From Mercenaria mercenaria (lineage: Eukaryota; Mollusca; Bivalvia; Venerida; Veneridae), in the NCBI RefSeq assembly GCF_021730395.1, contig NC_069362.1, positions 2,852,001-2,916,000 on the forward strand: 64,000 bases of DNA. The letters are read 5' to 3'. The notes below the pieces were generated by a model, which saw nothing but the letters and a program-made list of their open reading frames with translations, ran no database searches and was not told where the DNA came from. Below are positions 32,965 through 42,799 of the stretch, piece by piece. The stretch's first letter is position 1; each line of letters starts with the position of its first letter. Position numbers and translations under genes: made by a program.

Positions 32965-33290
32965 TGTTTAATTACCTGACATATCCAGATTCGATGCAAC
33001 TTATACCAGACACTATATTTCATTAGCTGACATATCCAGATTTGTTGTAACGTATACCCGACACTATATATCATTAGCTGACATATCCGGATTTGTTGTA
33101 ACGAATACCAGACACTATATATCAATAGCTGACATATCTATACCCGACATCATATGTTATTAGCTGACATACTGGTATCAAGATTTGTAGTAACGTATAC
33201 CCGACACCAGATTTCCTGTAACGTATACCCGACACTATAATGTTATTGTCCAAACAAAAATCCACCATTTAGTTTAATCTAAATTAATTT
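32965..33290. repeat. Satellite block 1 (TAACGTATACCCGACACTAT)
   Basis: Units of about 55-60 bp: GTAACGTATACCCGACACTA, TAT-ATTAGCTGACATAT and CCAGATTTGTT. It is the same family as the array after 33540. Confidence 0.8.
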
Positions 33291-33294
33291 GACA

Positions 33295-33540
33295 GCTAGG
33301 GACGGACCGATTACTAATGTTGACAAAACTTGTGGTCCAACCCTTTTGTATTATCGCACCTTTGCAAAGTTAGCGAATATTTCTATATGTACAGTAGTAT
33401 TATATATGTCTTGATGTATTGATAGTTTGCTGTTGTATATATATTTACATATGTATCTGTATATTATTGTCTTGATGTACATTTACAATAATGTCTTGTG
33501 TGATAATTACAATAGAATATGATTAAACTAAACTATATGT
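33295..33540. other. Unassigned insert between satellite blocks
   Basis: Reads like a retroelement or transposon tail ending in ATGATTAAACTAAACTAT, but no partner copy is present in the window. Confidence 0.35.
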
Positions 33541-35360
33541 TATTAGCTCACATATACAGAATTATTTGTAACGTATACCCGCCACTATATGCCATTAGCT
33601 CACATATCAAGATTTGTTGTAACGTATAACCGATACTATATGTCAATAGTTGATATAACGGATTTGTTGTAGCGTATATGTTTGTGGGTGAGGGTGTGTG
33701 TATGTGTGTGTGTGTGCGTGTGCGTGTGCGTGTGCGTGCGCGTGCGCGTGCGCGTGCGCGTGCGTCTGCGTGTGCGTGTGTGTGTGTGTTTGAGTTTAAC
33801 GTCTTTTTCAACAATTTTTCAGTCATATAGACGACGGTGTCTACATGCAGCAGTGAGCACAATGTCCAACTTTATAGTGCTGCCTCACTGGAACATCACG
33901 TCGTAGTCACATGGCATGATATTCCACCCAGTCACATAATACTGACACCGGGCTGACCAGTCCTAGTACTACCCTCTTAATGCTGAGCGCCAAGCGTGGA
34001 AGCTACCATGCAGTACCATTTTTTAAGTCTTTGGTAAGACGCGGCCAATGATCAAAGCGGACGCTCTACCTCTAGGCTACCGAGACGGTCGTTGTAACGT
34101 ATACCCGATACTATATGACATTAGCTGATGTAACGGATTTGTTGTAATGTATACTCGATACTATATGTCATTAGCTGGCATATCAAGTTTTGTTTTAACA
34201 TATAAAACATAATATATGTCGTTAATTGACATAATATATTTGTTGTAACGTATACTCTGTGATATATGTCATTAGTTGATGTAACGTATACTTGATACTA
34301 TATGTCGTTAGTTGACATAACATATTTGTTGTAACGTATACCCTGTGATATATGTTATCAGTTGATGTAACGTATACTCGATACTATATGTCATTAGTTG
34401 ACATAACATATATATTGTAACGTATACCCTATGAGATATATAATAAGTTGATGTAACGTATAACCGACACTATATGTCATTAGTTCACATAACATATTTG
34501 TTGTAACGTATACCCTGTGATATATGTCATTAGTTGATGTAACGTATAACGGACACTATAATAATGTCATTAGTTGTCATAACATATTTGTTGTAACGTA
34601 TTCCCTGTGATATATGTTATTAGTTGATATAACGTATACTCGATACTGTATGTCATTAGTTGACATAACATATTTGTTGTAGCGTATACCCTGTGATATA
34701 TGTCATTAGTTGATGTAACGTATACTAGTATCCGGTACTATATGTCATTAGTTGACATAACATATTTGTCGTAACGTATATTCTGTGATATATGTCATTA
34801 GTTGATGTAACGTATACTCGATACTATATGTCATTAGTTGACATAATATATTTGTTGTAACGTATACCCTGTGATATATGCCATTAGTTGATGTAACGTA
34901 TACTCGATAAAATATGTCATTAGCTGACATAACATATTTATTGTAACGTATTCCCTGTGATATATGTCATTAGTTGATGTAACGTATACTCGATACTGTA
35001 TGTCATTAGTTGACATAACATATTTGTTGTAGCGTATACCCTGTGATATATGTCATTAGTTGATGTAACGTATACTTGATAAAATATGTCATCAATTGAC
35101 ATAACATATCTGTTGTAATGTGTACCTTGTGGTATATATCATTAGTTCACATAACATATTTGTTGTAACGTATTCCCTGTGATATATGTCATTAGTTGAT
35201 GTAACGTATACTCGATAAAATATGTCATTAGTTGACATAACATATTTGTTGTAACGTATACCCTGTGATATATGTCATTAGTTGATGCAACGTATACTCG
35301 ATACTATGTCATTAGTAGATTTGTTGTGACGAATAGTCAATACTATATGTCATTAATAGC
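33541..35360. repeat. Satellite block 2
   Basis: More than 20 units built from TTGTTGTAACGTATACCCTG, TGATATATGTCATTAGTTGA, TGTAACGTATACTCGATACT and ATATGTCATTAGTTGACATA. The usual higher-order period is about 88-90 bp. Variants cluster, showing local amplification. A SINE interrupts it at 33679-34091. Short minus-strand frames are satellite artefacts. Confidence 0.9.
33679..34091 (-). mobile_element. tRNA-derived SINE with GT-rich tail, inside the satellite
   Basis: On the minus strand the head has GTAGCCTAGAGGTAGAGCGT (A box); the B box is degenerate. The body includes CTAGGACTGGTCAGCCCGGT and the end GTTGAAAAAGACGTTAAACT, followed by an AC/GC-rich microsatellite (33683-33790). Direct repeats TTGTAGCGTATA (33667-33678) and TTGTAACGTATA (34092-34103) flank it. 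It is the same family as 63591-63870. Confidence 0.85.
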
Positions 35361-35840
35361 TAGGTCATAATGTGCATTATAACTTTCTCATCATTAAAAC
35401 CCGATAAAAAAAATCGTCTGTTGATGCAGTTTAGACGAGGCAAACTTCGTGGTCTTCGTCAGTGTGTTTGTCTAGATAAACGCGAAACTGTTTTAGACAG
35501 TTGGCGAAAGCCCCAAGTAAATATTAGGCAGGTACTGTTTAGTATAATGGTATCATACATGAAAATGATTCTTGGGGTAAATGAAAATCAGTCGGAATGG
35601 TACCAGGCAGAAATACCCCGATTTAAGATTGGCCGGGCCTCTGATAAAATAATAATGAAAAGAATTACAGCCAGATGTACATTCTGACTGAAAAATATAA
35701 ATAGAGAAGGGAATTTCAACTACTAGTTATGATAAAATATAAGTTTCAAGTTAGATTAAAGACTTAGATGCCTTAAATGGGCGTTTAATGTCAGACATTA
35801 TCTACATCATGATTAAACAGATCTCCTATGTTATAGTTTA
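35361..35840. other. Intergenic, nothing recognised
   Basis: A 105-codon frame at 35370-35687 has no recognisable motif and is not called. Confidence 0.4.
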
Positions 35841-35845
35841 TAATT

Positions 35846-36007
35846 GAGCCATGCCATGAGAAAACCAATGATAGTGGGTTTGCGACCAGCAGGATCCATG
35901 CTGTTCGCTAATAATTTCTCTAATTCCAATAGGCTTTGAAAGCGAACAGCATGGATCCTGACCAGACTGCGCAAAGCCACTATGTTGGTTTTCTCATGGC
36001 ACAGCTC
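35846..36007. mobile_element. Palindromic MITE, copy 3, shortened
   Basis: Same family as 26726-26960, but about 70 bp shorter: the CCAGCCTGCGCAT segments of both arms are reduced. Ends GAGCCATGCCATGAGAAAAC and its near-complement remain. Confidence 0.8.
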
Positions 36008-36910
36008 ATATTATATTCGTGTTAGCTTTTATCAAAGAAATAATTATATATCATACGTAATAACCAGTATTCTTGCATAAAAACTACTTTTTTTCACTGG
36101 ATCCGCCCATGTATTAACGGGAGAAAAATCGTGTGCAAACAAGGCAATTCACGTGCTGTTAATACCCGATTTTATTTTTGAAATGCTTTCCCAGGGACGT
36201 ATATATGTAATTCTGTATGTAATATGTGTATCTGTGGCTTTTTTCTTTCATAAAAACCCCTTCTTGAAGCATTAAAGATGCAATCTAAACCATAGAATGT
36301 TTTACTGTATCAGTAACTAACGCCAAATGCGCTGCCCCCAACATTGTTCGTACTCGTTTCTTCCCTTGTTTACTCCCCTTTTAGAACTCTGCGTCAATTC
36401 AGATTTTGTAGACAACCGTGAATGTTAAAGAATCGCGTGTTTACCTGTGCGATTCCTTGTTTTTAGGTATTATATTTATGATTTTGGTAAGCATCTGTCA
36501 GTATGTTTTTATCTAATTTCTCGAAGAATTTAAATAAACAGCTTGGAAACTTGACACTACGTTCGTACTCATCCGTACTCCAACTGCGTGTCCGTACTCA
36601 ATATAACTCGAATGTAAAGTTATTATTCTTGAACTTGTGATCGAGTCCATCAAATTGTGAAATGATATGAACAATTATTGGTTATTTTATGTTTGTAATA
36701 ATGAGAGATAAAAAATCGCTTAAAAATCTTCAGGATGTGCTTTTGATAGTGTTGTCTATTTCCGGGCCCTGGATACGGATATTTAAAACATGTTTACCGT
36801 TTCCAAGAACAACTGGAATGGTAAATAAAAATGTACCGGAATCGTCAAGTCATCACATATGAAAACAATACATAAATCGTCGTGAAATATATTTTTATGC
36901 AAGAATAGCG
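36008..36910. other. Intergenic, nothing recognised
   Basis: AT-rich with no repeat partner. A repeated CGTACTC word occurs at 36350 and 36560-36600. Confidence 0.4.
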
Positions 36911-36912
36911 AC

Positions 36913-37084
36913 AATACACGTTTGTTTTGTGTATTAACGTCTGCAGAAGCCCTTGGGATATGTTTGTGACCTCGAAGGTCGAGGTCACAAACATATCCCA
37001 AGGGCTTCTGCAGACGTTCGGTCGAGGTCACAAACATATCCCAAGGGCTTCTGCAGACGTTAATACACAAAAAAACGTGTATTA
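36913..37084. repeat. Three-copy hairpin repeat
   Basis: A left arm (36913-36975) containing ACGTCTGCAGAAGCCCTTGG and ATATGTTTGTGACCTCGA is followed by two inverted copies (36979-37018 and about 37022-37084). The outer arms also share AATACACG and GTGTATTAACG with a small internal palindrome. The match between arms is almost perfect over about 60 bp. Confidence 0.85.
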
Positions 37085-37984
37085 TCCCTACACAAGTGTA
37101 TAAAAACCCCAAACACGTTCCATTTTCTTTGAATTTTAACATATAATTTATGAGACCCCGAGAGGTTTAAATGGACATCATACATACCGATTTTGCCGTA
37201 TAAATATTATATTCGTGGTAAAAGTGGATATACTCGCTTTCCCTTATGATCAAGCATTAACTGTATGAAAACTAATTCTATTGTTTTTATGATTGCATTA
37301 TTACATTCTGATGAGGTCAGGAAACACTAAAACTGAAAATTTTGCAAAAGACACATTGATACAAGTGTGAGCCAAATCATAAAATGTATAATTCTGAAAT
37401 TTTTTACATACATGGTCTTCACTGCATGTATCGTTTATGCAATAAAAATGAGTAAAATATAGGATTCCTGATACTAATCATTGAGACAAATTTATTCCAA
37501 ATGCACAACTAATTAACATTATTCAGAAATTGACATGACATTTAAAATGAAATAATATAACAATACTCACTGGTTATTAGTGTAATAATTGCGTAAATAA
37601 TTGATGTAATTTTTGAAACAAATACAATGCCAACATCCGAGGATTGTTTTAGAGAGAAATTATTTTAGATTTACAATATCCATGTTCAGTACAGTTTAGA
37701 CTGCATAAGACTCTATAGACGGAGGAACATCATCAAACACCACCAGTAAATCAAATGGATAATGTCTGACCATTAAGAAATGAATCTAAATTATTTTACA
37801 CGTGTATGGGAAAACTAAAAAAGCAGATCAAAACTGTTATGTTTATACCGAGATAGGAATCGACACGGCTACAGTGCGGACAATAAATTGCAATTTTATA
37901 GTGTTTTCATCTCAAGGACTTCGGTGGACACATTTGTTCTGTATTTAGAATTACGGAGCGGCAGTAATACTTTTATCTGAAGCT
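37085..37984. other. Intergenic, nothing recognised
   Basis: AT-rich 5' flank region of the GPCR gene. No repeat or motif recognised. Confidence 0.4.
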
Positions 37985-38300
37985 GCCTACGAATACGGGG
38001 GAAGCTACGAATACGTGGAAGATACGAATACGGAGGAAGCTAAGATTACGGGGAAGATACGAATACGGGGGGGGGGGAGCTACGAATACGGGGAAGATAC
38101 GAATACGGGGAAACTACGAATATGGCGAAGCTACGGATACGGGGAAGCTACGAATACGGCGAACTACGAAAACAGAAGAAGCTACGAATACGGGGAAGAT
38201 ACGAATACGGGGAAGCTACAAATACGGCGAAGCTACGAATACGGGGAAGATACGAATATGGGGGAAGCTACGAATACGGCGAAGCTATGAATACGGGGAA
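37985..38300. repeat. GAATACGGGGAAGCTAC minisatellite, block 1
   Basis: About 18 units of 15-18 bp, GAATACGGGGAAGCTAC and GAAGATAC variants, with a G run at 38067-38076. Confidence 0.9.
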
Positions 38301-38359
38301 GCTACTAATATTTGTTGTGTATATAGAATTATGACATGCGACAGTAATACTATCATCTG

Positions 38360-38532
38360 AGGCTGCCTACGAATACGGTGGAAGCTACGAATACGGGGAA
38401 GCAACGTTTACTAGGGAAGCTACGAATACGGGGGAAACTACGAATACGGGGAAACTACGAATACGGGGGAAACTACGAATACGGGGGAAACTACGAATAC
38501 GGGGGAAACTACGAATACGGGGAAACTACGAA
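38360..38532. repeat. GAATACGGGGAAACTAC minisatellite, block 2
   Basis: About ten units of 17-18 bp. Both blocks are preceded by related unique sequence (ATTTAGAATTA or ATATAGAATTA, then CAGTAATACT, ATCTGA, GCTGCCTAC), so a segment including unique flank was duplicated. Confidence 0.9.
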
Positions 38533-38711
38533 GGAATATGCACATCACTTATAAATAGAAAGGCAAAATTGAACTTTACACAATGATGTTCAGATAAGAA
38601 AATATAAACTGCTTTTTTGTCAGAACAGTGAACGTATGGGGAAAATCATCAAAAGTTTACGGTAATCCAGATGCCAGCACATATGATCCTAATGAGTTTT
38701 GCTTTTGAAAC

Positions 38712-39650
38712 ATGAATAACAGTACAAGTATATTCAATCATACTGATATTGATGAATTTTCTTATACAGACTATGAAGAATTGTCAAATGATCTAAACCT
38801 TCAGTGCATTATTGGGATAACAGGGAATATAATTTCTCTCATTGTTTGGATTACAGGGAACAGAAGTAGTAAACTTTCGAGTGCTATATATTTCAAATGC
38901 CTAGCAGCATGTGACATTTTTGCTTTGACATACAAAATTGTTGAAACAATAGAGTATAACAAATATATCAATATAAACTTCCCGTGGCCAAAAGTTGGGT
39001 GCATAGTATTTCATTTTTGTTGTTTCTCAGCACCACAGCTCTCTGCATGGATCATTGTGTGTTTGTCAATAGAAAGAATGCTCAGTCTATGTTTTCCTTT
39101 CAGATTTCAAACACATGGTGCTAGCAAGAGGGCCGTAATAGGATTGCTAACATGCCTGGTAATTATCACTGTAGTAAATAGTTTATTTGCATCCGAAAAT
39201 TGTCCCTTGGACGGTCATACTAATTTTAATTATAAATTGTATATTGTAGTCTTCGAAATTACAAGTGTCTACTTATTGTGTGTTCTTCCGTTTTTATCTA
39301 TAACGACATGTAATGTTATTATTATTGCAAGAATGTGTTGGCTTAGGAGAAATGGTGTTCGTAGTAACAGAAGACAAGATATAGCGACAAGAGTTACAAC
39401 ATTAAGTCTTATAACAGGTTTACTTCAGTGTATATCTATTCTTCCGACGATGCTATTGAGCCTCGAATTGTTTGATAGAACACGTATAGGCATCTTCCAG
39501 TCATTGGAAATACATACAATTTGGCTTCCTGTAAGCAGTATGACTTTGTACCTAAATAACTGTTTGAATTTTGCTATTTATTGTTTCGTAGGGACCGAAT
39601 TCAGGAAAGACGTTAAGGAAAGGTTCTGCTGCCGCAGACTGGTTAGTTGA
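38712..39650 (+). CDS. Class A (rhodopsin-family) GPCR, single exon, 312 aa
   Basis: Seven hydrophobic segments: TM1 about 28-48 with the conserved GN (GITGNIISLIVW), TM2 57-77 with LAACD, TM3 97-121 starting at Cys97 and ending in the E/DRY-type SIERMLSLCFPF, TM4 140-160, Cys164 in loop 2 as disulphide partner, TM5 176-200, TM6 about 226-250, TM7 270-292 with NFAIY in place of NPxxY. The N-terminus has NxS/T sequons (NNST, NHT) and Asp/Glu/Tyr-rich sequence; the short tail ends with CCRR, a likely palmitoylation site. It would act at the plasma membrane and couple a ligand to G proteins. The pattern fits the lineage-expanded peptide-type receptors of lophotrochozoans, but the ligand is unknown. 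Frame intact, start at the first ATG. Confidence 0.85.
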   Translation: MNNSTSIFNHTDIDEFSYTDYEELSNDLNLQCIIGITGNIISLIVWITGNRSSKLSSAIYFKCLAACDIFALTYKIVETIEYNKYININFPWPKVGCIVFHFCCFSAPQLSAWIIVCLSIERMLSLCFPFRFQTHGASKRAVIGLLTCLVIITVVNSLFASENCPLDGHTNFNYKLYIVVFEITSVYLLCVLPFLSITTCNVIIIARMCWLRRNGVRSNRRQDIATRVTTLSLITGLLQCISILPTMLLSLELFDRTRIGIFQSLEIHTIWLPVSSMTLYLNNCLNFAIYCFVGTEFRKDVKERFCCRRLVS

Positions 39651-39899
39651 AAGTTGCACTTCTGTTTGATTTTATTGGTTCCTCTCAAGACAATAATTTC
39701 CTTTCACTTAATTTGTGTTACTGAATTTAAGCCACTTTCTTCATTTCAGTTTAATTACGCCATAAAAGACCGAACATAGTAACTTACACTAGTCATTGAT
39801 ATATTTGTATTTAGTTCCATGAAATTCACATTATTTATGTACTGTATAAGAAGAAAAAACATATAAATAAGTGTCTGGAAATATTACGTCTGTCGTGGT
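39651..39899. other. 3' flank of the GPCR gene
   Basis: AT-rich, probably including the 3' UTR. No canonical AATAAA is convincing. Confidence 0.4.
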
Positions 39900-39959
39900 A
39901 TTATTCCGGTTTCTCGTTAGAGCTGTCGTTGTTTCGTCCCTTCATCCTGTGAATTGCCA

Positions 39960-40240
39960 CACTGGGCGACAGGGCGATAATACGATAAGAAAATGCGGAG
40001 ATACTTTTGCAACGTATTATCATCATACTTTCGTAATATCGCCTTGAGGTATAGAAGAGATGCTCACACGATAATACAATGTGAACGTTCAATATCAACA
40101 TCGCACTATCGTACAATAATACGATGCGAAGTGGCAACAGCACGATGCGAAAGTGCGTTGTTAATATCGCGTTTTCTTGTTGTCTTATCTCGCTGTTGCA
40201 TCGTATCTTCGCGTTTCGCATTGTATTATCGATAATTTTG
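39960..40240. repeat. Degenerate CGATAATACGATGCGAA repeat
   Basis: Recurring CGATAATACGAT, CGATGCGAAAGTG and AATATCGC words in both orientations across about 280 bp. An old minisatellite. Open frames on both strands are by-products. Confidence 0.65.
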
Positions 40241-40369
40241 AGATCTATTTATTTCGTCTTTTGTATAACTTTTAAGGGTTCCTGCATTTCTTTACGACCA
40301 TAGTTATCATTATTAAATCAATTATTCGACAGACTTTAGCATGTCTCGCTTTGATCAGATATTAAGGAT

Positions 40370-42180
40370 GTAGGATCATATTTTTTTTACAGTTATGATA
40401 TTTTCATACTCTGTGGGCTTGAAGAACATTAGTTTCTAAGAAGACAAATAAGGGCAGAAAAGGCATTGATTACCGCTCTTGTTTTTATTTTATACTGTGG
40501 GGCATTTCATTCCCTGACTGTTTAAACATTTCTGAAATTTGGTAATTTAAAAATTGAAAGAAATGGGGATACTTTATAAAATACATTACATCCCACTTAA
40601 TGTTATAGGGATTTCAGATCTTACAGGATACTATCAAGGTTGTATCAGTATTATATAATAAAATCTGTAAAAAGATCCTTTGGAAGCAAAGAATATAAGC
40701 ATAAATGTCAATAAAAAAATTCTTTCATTTTTACATGTTAGCATACTGACCCTCATCCACTGTTTTCAATGTAAAAAAACGAACTTAAATCTACAAGAAA
40801 AATTCTGCTGTTAAGATTTCGAAACTATTTTGCTGCTTAAAAGAGATAATGTTGGTGTCACCGTGCATCTATCATATATATTTAGAAATAAAACTTTAAA
40901 GCGACATGCCTCCAGATCGTTCGACAACAAAAAATATATATTTATCTAGATATCTTGAAATAAATGCTATATTTCTTAAGTGATCAGATCACTAATAGTA
41001 ATGTTTGCAAAATGGCCTTTGCTTGGTATATTCTGAAAGGTAACTGTGTTTTGCACTATTTTGCAATTTCTAAACAACTTTTACCGTGCTGTTTTTATAT
41101 AAATTTTGTATAACTTATGGTATCTCCCAAGCTCAAGTAGAGACAAATTTCAAAGTGATAGCCACTATCCAAAATGTTTGCAGAGAACTCATTTTACCAT
41201 TAACTTTAATGAAAGAAACATCAAACTATTGGTAAACAATTATAAAACACAAAATAAAAATGTCAATATCATTTTATCTATAGTGCCTCAAGTAAACGGA
41301 TTTAATGAGACAGAATTCATACTTCAACATTGAAAAAAAAAGGTCGAATGCTGTGTTTCTGTTTTGAATTTTGCTTACTCCACCTAAAAATAACCTTAGG
41401 ACAGGCGTAAAACCTACCTAAATAAGAAAAAGTGGTGTTCCTTGTTAAAAGACTAATTGACCTTGCTTGCAGACTTTTCGATTTTCGAACATGGTCAAGC
41501 GAAAATGGATAATTTTCCATGATATTGTTTTTGTTTCCACTTAAGTAAATAATGTTTCGTTGTTTGTAATCATCTATGTATCCTTGATGCATACTTTTCA
41601 TTTACACTCGTATATGAACTTCTGAAAATGTGAGTAGGTTAGATTAAATACAAGAACATGTTGTAATCGTAATGAAAGATATAACTTGCATATGATAATG
41701 TTGATCGTTGATGTTTCTTGGATCAGCTTGAAACATATATAGTTCTTGTCCGTTATACCCGCTTATGTACTTTACAACTTAAGAACTTGTAGTTATAGAA
41801 AATACGATGTATTTGTGTTAATTTGTTGACGCTGTTATTGTAGAACGCATGTCTAAAAGTGATAATTCAATTATATAATCACATGTTATGATGCTTTTCG
41901 GTTATATCATATTTACTGTATCGCCATATTTGTATATATGCTTTGTTATTCCTAATGGGTGTCTGACCTTCTGGAAGAAATGAAATAAACTTGTCAAACT
42001 TGTCATCATTTTTTTTTTCACAATAAATAGAATATGTTTGCTTAAATGGTACATTATTAGCCATATTTAATTATTTAGCAATAAATTTTGGCATGAATAT
42101 TGTTGAAAAGAAATATTCGAAGAATACATTTTTCAATATGGCGGTTATCAGCGCTCGTACATCCTTAAGTAAAAACATGT
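40370..42180 (+). repeat. AT-rich dispersed family, copy B (split by a LINE tail)
   Basis: Aligned blocks with copy C (63000-64000): GGCTTGAAGAACATTAGTTT, GGTGTCACCGTGCATCTA and AAATGGTACATTATTAGCCA. The LINE 3' remnant at 41421-41999 sits inside it. The last part also matches copy A near 2485-2590. Class unknown; no coding content recognised. Confidence 0.7.
41421..41999 (+). mobile_element. LINE 3' end, internally deleted second copy
   Basis: Begins with the LINE coding word AATAAGAAAAAGTGGTGTTC (equivalent to 12257-12289), then jumps to TTGACCTTGC (equivalent to about 13064) and continues through the 3' UTR to TGAAATAAACTTGTCAAAC. About 775 bp of ORF end and 3' UTR is missing relative to 11241-13620. 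Confidence 0.85.
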
Positions 42181-42469
42181 TGTACCTTTGATTGATCTTA
42201 TTTTATAAAATATTTCGATTGTTCTTGTCATCATGCATATTGTTGCTTGTTTTTCAGTTTGCATATATTATTAAGTGTGAATATCGACAGGTATAAAATA
42301 ACAGAACACAATAATTATTCATTTCTACAAGTTACGTTTCTAAGTGATTTATTACAAAATATCTCGCTTTATTTGATCAAAACTGTGTGTAACTCTCCAA
42401 AGAAACTTTGTGATTTTGTGATTTATTTATACTTAGGAATTCTCATCTAATTTGATAAGTAGAAATGTG

Positions 42470-42545
42470 GGACGACGGACGCCGGACCATCTACCCCATA
42501 CTAATAGCTCACCCTGAACCTTCGGTTCAGGTAGGCTAAAGATGT
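42470..42545 (+). repeat. Clam repeat terminus with CCTGAACCTTCGGTTCAGG hairpin
   Basis: GACGACGGACGCCGGACC, TAATAGCTCACC and a perfect stem CTGAACC/GGTTCAG: the usual 3' end of a bivalve modular repeat, here without its body. Confidence 0.55.
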
Positions 42546-42601
42546 AGGGCGGCTTTTAGTGACTAAACTATAGCTTAAAATTGCGGCTTAAATGATCTTT
42601 T

Positions 42602-42790
42602 CAATTAGGGTTATTTATTATTAGTTTTTCGGGCAAATACATTTTTTAACCTTTGTAAAATGAAATAATGCAATTTGTGTTTCCATATTTTCCACACAAA
42701 ACAATTATAATTTTATGACGACACTAGTTTTCATAAAAATCGACGAATAAACAAAAAGGTATAATTATTTTCTTTCTTTTCGAAAATTAG
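42602..42790 (+). repeat. Repeat, copy 2 of a nearly identical pair
   Basis: Near-identical to 32185-32395; the differences are a handful of substitutions and short indels. Confidence 0.8.
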
Positions 42791-42799
42791 ATTTATTCT

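Noticed and set aside
33683-33790. GT/GC alternating tract as possible Z-DNA regulatory site
   Set aside because: It is best explained as the microsatellite tail of the neighbouring SINE; no evidence for regulation.
36783-37142. 119-codon minus-strand frame
   Set aside because: It runs through the three-copy hairpin; the repeat gives the apparent protein repeats.
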